Below, in pieces: positions 4,301 through 6,167 of a stretch of 6,167 nucleotides of DNA (position 1 is its first letter; each line of letters opens with the position of its first letter). The notes beneath the pieces are model-generated. The model did no database searches. It was not told the origin of the DNA and was given only the letters and a program-made list of their open reading frames with translations. The position numbers and the translations under genes are program-made. The stretch is from Candidatus Caenarcanales bacterium (GTDB lineage Bacteria; Cyanobacteriota; Vampirovibrionia; Caenarcaniphilales; Caenarcanaceae), in the NCBI GenBank assembly GCA_947489925.1, contig CANLFK010000130.1:1-6167 (forward strand), read 5' to 3'.

Positions 4301-6167
4301 TTGCAATTTACTTATAAATTCTTTGCTTTTTGCACTTCTATAAATATTCCGTAAATTCTCAAATAGTATTTGCTTTTGCTCGGAATTCAACTGCTCTGGA
4401 TCGAAATATTCTGGCTTTAAATAATCTAAGCTTTGTATATTATTTTCTAGTATTTTAAGTGTATTATCTCTTTCACGGTAATCAATATATTTATCTATAA
4501 AAAGATCTTTTAAATATATTCCTTTGCTTTCTGACATTAAAATGTTGAAAAAATTATCTACATGCTGTTTCCAATTATTATCATGGATATAAGAAATTAT
4601 AGATTTACTAAGTTCAAGTTTAATCAGCTTGAAAAACTCATTATTACCTAATCCTAATTCAAAAATCACTTTATCTGTCAAAACCGTTTGTAAATTATAA
4701 ATTCTTTCTGCTGTGTTTTTTCTCCTTTCAACTAATATATTTAATACTTCTTCTTTACCTAAATGATTAATTATTTTTTGTAAGAATATTTTGTTTTGTT
4801 CAAAGTTGTTTTCATTAGTTTCTGCAAGTAATTTATCAATTAAAGATTTAAAAGTATTATTGTCAAAAGATTTAAAGTGTTTTGCAACTATTAAGTCTCT
4901 TGATTCTGGGCAAAAAGAAGCTAATTTGAAAAGTGTTTCTGCATCAACATTTTCGGTTTCTATAATTTCTCGAACAAGCTTTTCTTTTAATGACTTAATT
5001 TTAAGGTTTTCTTCTGTTAAAGGGTAATCTTTAAATTTCAATAAAAGGTGGCAAAGCGTCCAAGAATAATTTTTTGTTTGTAAAGTTTCGATACTATTTT
5101 CCAACTTACTAATTAATTCATCTCTAAATAAATATGTTTTATCAATATGGTAAAGCTTATCCAGAACTAAATTCCAAAGATTTTCACCTGAGCAATTTTC
5201 TATTAATTTTGCAAATCGATTATTCTCATCAGGTTTTGCCCATTCTAAGTAATGATCCAATATAGTTGCATCTATAATTTTTTGAGCATATTCTTCTTTC
5301 GGATTTTTTAAAGCAATTTCAACGCCAATTTGCCGCAATTTTTCTTTATTTGTATATTGTAAATAGTCTCCCACAAAATTCTGATCATATAGTTCTTTTA
5401 ATACTCTTTCTGGGTCAATTTCTACTAACTTTGAGTGCAAATTCATATCGTTAGAATATATAAAATCATTAGCAAATAAATCTAATATTTCTTTATTTTT
5501 AATTTCTTCAGTTGGCGTTTTTACTATAATTTCTTGTAAGTAATTTTTTCTTTCTGTGTAATAAGAATTAGAAGAATAATTTTTCCCAATAAACTCTTTT
5601 AAAGATTCAAAGTATTTATTATCTTCATTTTGTTTTAAAACTCCATACTCAAATAAGGTTTTAGTAATATATTTTATAGTTCTATCGTCATAATGATAAT
5701 GATGAAATCTAAAATCTCTCGATGAAAGAGTTAAAACTATCTCAGCTTTTACTTCAGGTGATAATTTATCTTTAACTGAATAACCTACAAATCGATAATT
5801 GTCTAAATGATTTGTAAATTGATAAATTAAAACTCTTTCTTGTGATTCATGCTTATTTGCAATAGTATTTAATATTCTAAAAGCTTTGTCTGGATTATAT
5901 TCAATTAATTGTTCCCAAGCCAAATTCTCAAAAACTTTGCTTACAAAATTAGATTCTTTGAGAGAGCATAATCCTAAAAGCTCAAATGTTTTATTTATAG
6001 TATTTTCACTTAGTTTATTTGTTTTCAGCTTACTAAAAAACTCCTCAAAATGATTATAAGACACACTATCTAATTGCTCATCAGTAGCGTTTTTAACAAA
6101 ATTAGTCATAAATTCAATATACTTTTCTGGATTATTATTTAAAGTATGTTCATTTGCAATTTTTAAT
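1307..6167 (-). CDS. Giant helical protein with C-terminal HD metal-hydrolase domain; 5' end outside the window
   Basis: At least 1,619 residues are present. The frame stays open from the first ATG (6109) back to base 6167, and that ATG lacks a ribosome binding site, so the gene is 5'-partial; residue numbers here count from that ATG. Residues 1 to about 1,110 are rich in charged and leucine-type helices, probably an alpha-solenoid, with a coiled-coil-like stretch near 860-895 and a histidine cluster at 136-139. I recognise no family there. An HD-superfamily domain spans about 1140-1295, with likely metal ligands H1169 (YHNFDEHT), H1201-D1202 (LLHDIGK) and D1292 (GKADS); H1220 and H1259-H1260 may also bind metal. 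Known HD enzymes hydrolyse phosphoesters or nucleotides; the substrate here is unknown. The YHxxxEHT motif preceded by LIPEWG resembles the HD domain of GlnD, but no nucleotidyltransferase core is visible. Residues 1386-1600 form an unrecognised module with GGNTGAALIM (1409-1418) and AADSNIGSGTGK (1428-1439). No signal peptide or membrane span is seen in the visible part, so it is probably cytoplasmic. The sigma-factor gene follows on the same strand. Confidence 0.85.
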   Translation of the reverse strand, partial: LKIANEHTLNNNPEKYIEFMTNFVKNATDEQLDSVSYNHFEEFFSKLKTNKLSENTINKTFELLGLCSLKESNFVSKVFENLAWEQLIEYNPDKAFRILNTIANKHESQERVLIYQFTNHLDNYRFVGYSVKDKLSPEVKAEIVLTLSSRDFRFHHYHYDDRTIKYITKTLFEYGVLKQNEDNKYFESLKEFIGKNYSSNSYYTERKNYLQEIIVKTPTEEIKNKEILDLFANDFIYSNDMNLHSKLVEIDPERVLKELYDQNFVGDYLQYTNKEKLRQIGVEIALKNPKEEYAQKIIDATILDHYLEWAKPDENNRFAKLIENCSGENLWNLVLDKLYHIDKTYLFRDELISKLENSIETLQTKNYSWTLCHLLLKFKDYPLTEENLKIKSLKEKLVREIIETENVDAETLFKLASFCPESRDLIVAKHFKSFDNNTFKSLIDKLLAETNENNFEQNKIFLQKIINHLGKEEVLNILVERRKNTAERIYNLQTVLTDKVIFELGLGNNEFFKLIKLELSKSIISYIHDNNWKQHVDNFFNILMSESKGIYLKDLFIDKYIDYRERDNTLKILENNIQSLDYLKPEYFDPEQLNSEQKQILFENLRNIYRSAKSKEFISKLQPLTKKLFMENDGSLFEEAKTDVLSVIKHPEYDIIVNALPELEIDVKNNLEKASLESPIGFIKSFYEVNKSGDISLNDDFRYILYDSNLSSFFQKLIIDRSYEILVNEQNEEILKIFNHVSEEFILKNLEDNTELTPENISKINTIFKFQQIKSQSSISKTIKSLLDRINIEKYENASNIKKLFNESPELIPVFINELNKFESEEYIINYKFIKKIDNTQLTNLYKENLLKKLDNSKISGSIFKTQDIDDTLLDIRDELVKDQNERIEIENKLFERLEMVSQELELFESRILMSTDDTYISKLANIESISDKVQTLMNNTFSAWLTNLEVFPRLTSVTVKNANIYKIFPEYEKIYSNYVQSNKSKISEFLTDKIAIEHKNHNSISDTEKELCFLTEVLVHVLSFDLEDTNNTTKNITDNWFKVISELANKSNNLPQTSLNYLSDKLIIDIQKLTANRTDIDLTEIINKLENLKAKPLPRVQNLSLKIREIEETDPEGKINRGIESNNFTHLPTTTQKVFSILKNTELLRQEININSELSKLIPEWGDKLKEEGVYQHATHYHNFDEHTRQVIEHTKESEIYKSLAEEDQENMLLAALLHDIGKATAQTKEAAFVDDGHGDKSLELAFQVADRLGLSPVRRDRIARLIEVKEYLTEGHHWNTTDPIELQKIAFRAGTENFLNMSIALGKADSLSVQDSSNWWNSHINQINNLKNKIMPYITSLENSHFPLLNWADHLSSLFKKYPSNTFQRDQYSKPITILELPHKANYQFLVHIPNLQKTTQNFHSIERSGIFSVSLWGKGLHRPYGGNTGAALIMRTNAENIMVAADSNIGSGTGKLLESYLHKNLFNESKVPTDIKLDSAREDTTTEIQKLINGQFTSIKEAFEAYNYYLTNKKIPDSVINKTKFLQTLFQIQSLIIDSNRVGFLLNKDHKLRPATNRNYEMKNNNELVIYKPEIEGILVSRTSPNQPLKEIISEETEDFARKFNLPIIVTEYYKK

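Noticed and set aside
4116..4343. 75-codon open frame on the plus strand
   Set aside because: It lies wholly antisense to the giant gene, has no known motif, and its serine/leucine-rich composition is what the complement of this coding sequence would give.
4791..5027. 78-codon open frame on the plus strand
   Set aside because: It is antisense to the giant gene, with the same biased composition and no recognisable domain.

Overview
The window is AT-rich bacterial DNA. It uses TTG and probably ATG starts, TGG for tryptophan and TAA/TGA stops, so a standard bacterial code fits. All three coding regions are read from the minus strand. Two genes dominate: a very large, mostly helical protein with an HD metal-hydrolase domain (1307 to the right edge), then a short sigma-70 family factor of the FliA/WhiG (sigma-28-like) type (491-1189). 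At the far left edge are the first 16 codons of a probable transposase (1-49). The host is uncertain. The form of the sigma factor and the low G+C recall the non-photosynthetic relatives of Cyanobacteria (Melainabacteria/Vampirovibrionia), but this is recognition from memory and is weak.

Layout from right to left, in the direction of transcription. The giant gene enters from beyond the right edge: its frame stays open upstream of the first ATG (6109) to base 6167, so its true start is outside the window. It ends at a TGA (1307-1309). The same frame then continues for 24 protein-like codons to a TAA at 1232-1234. A short AT-rich gap containing a perfect 12-bp palindrome (1191-1202) leads to the TTG start of the sigma factor. 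The two genes share a strand with 117 bp between them and no convincing terminator, so co-transcription is possible.

Bases 50-490 hold no gene that I can support. They contain a cluster of interspersed repeats: one partial copy at 114-147, and a pair of inverted copies bounding a 141-bp MITE-like unit at 282-422 with C/G-rich hairpins inside. One of these hairpins could end sigma-gene transcription. The transposase start at the left edge sits in a perfect 9-bp inverted repeat that would fold its start codon into an RNA stem, with the ribosome binding site in the loop.

The most interesting object is the giant protein. About 1,100 helical residues resemble no family I know. They are followed by an HD domain whose first motif resembles that of GlnD, and then by an unrecognised glycine-rich C-terminal module. 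A dedicated-looking alternative sigma factor lies directly downstream. Whether this pair forms a functional system is inference.
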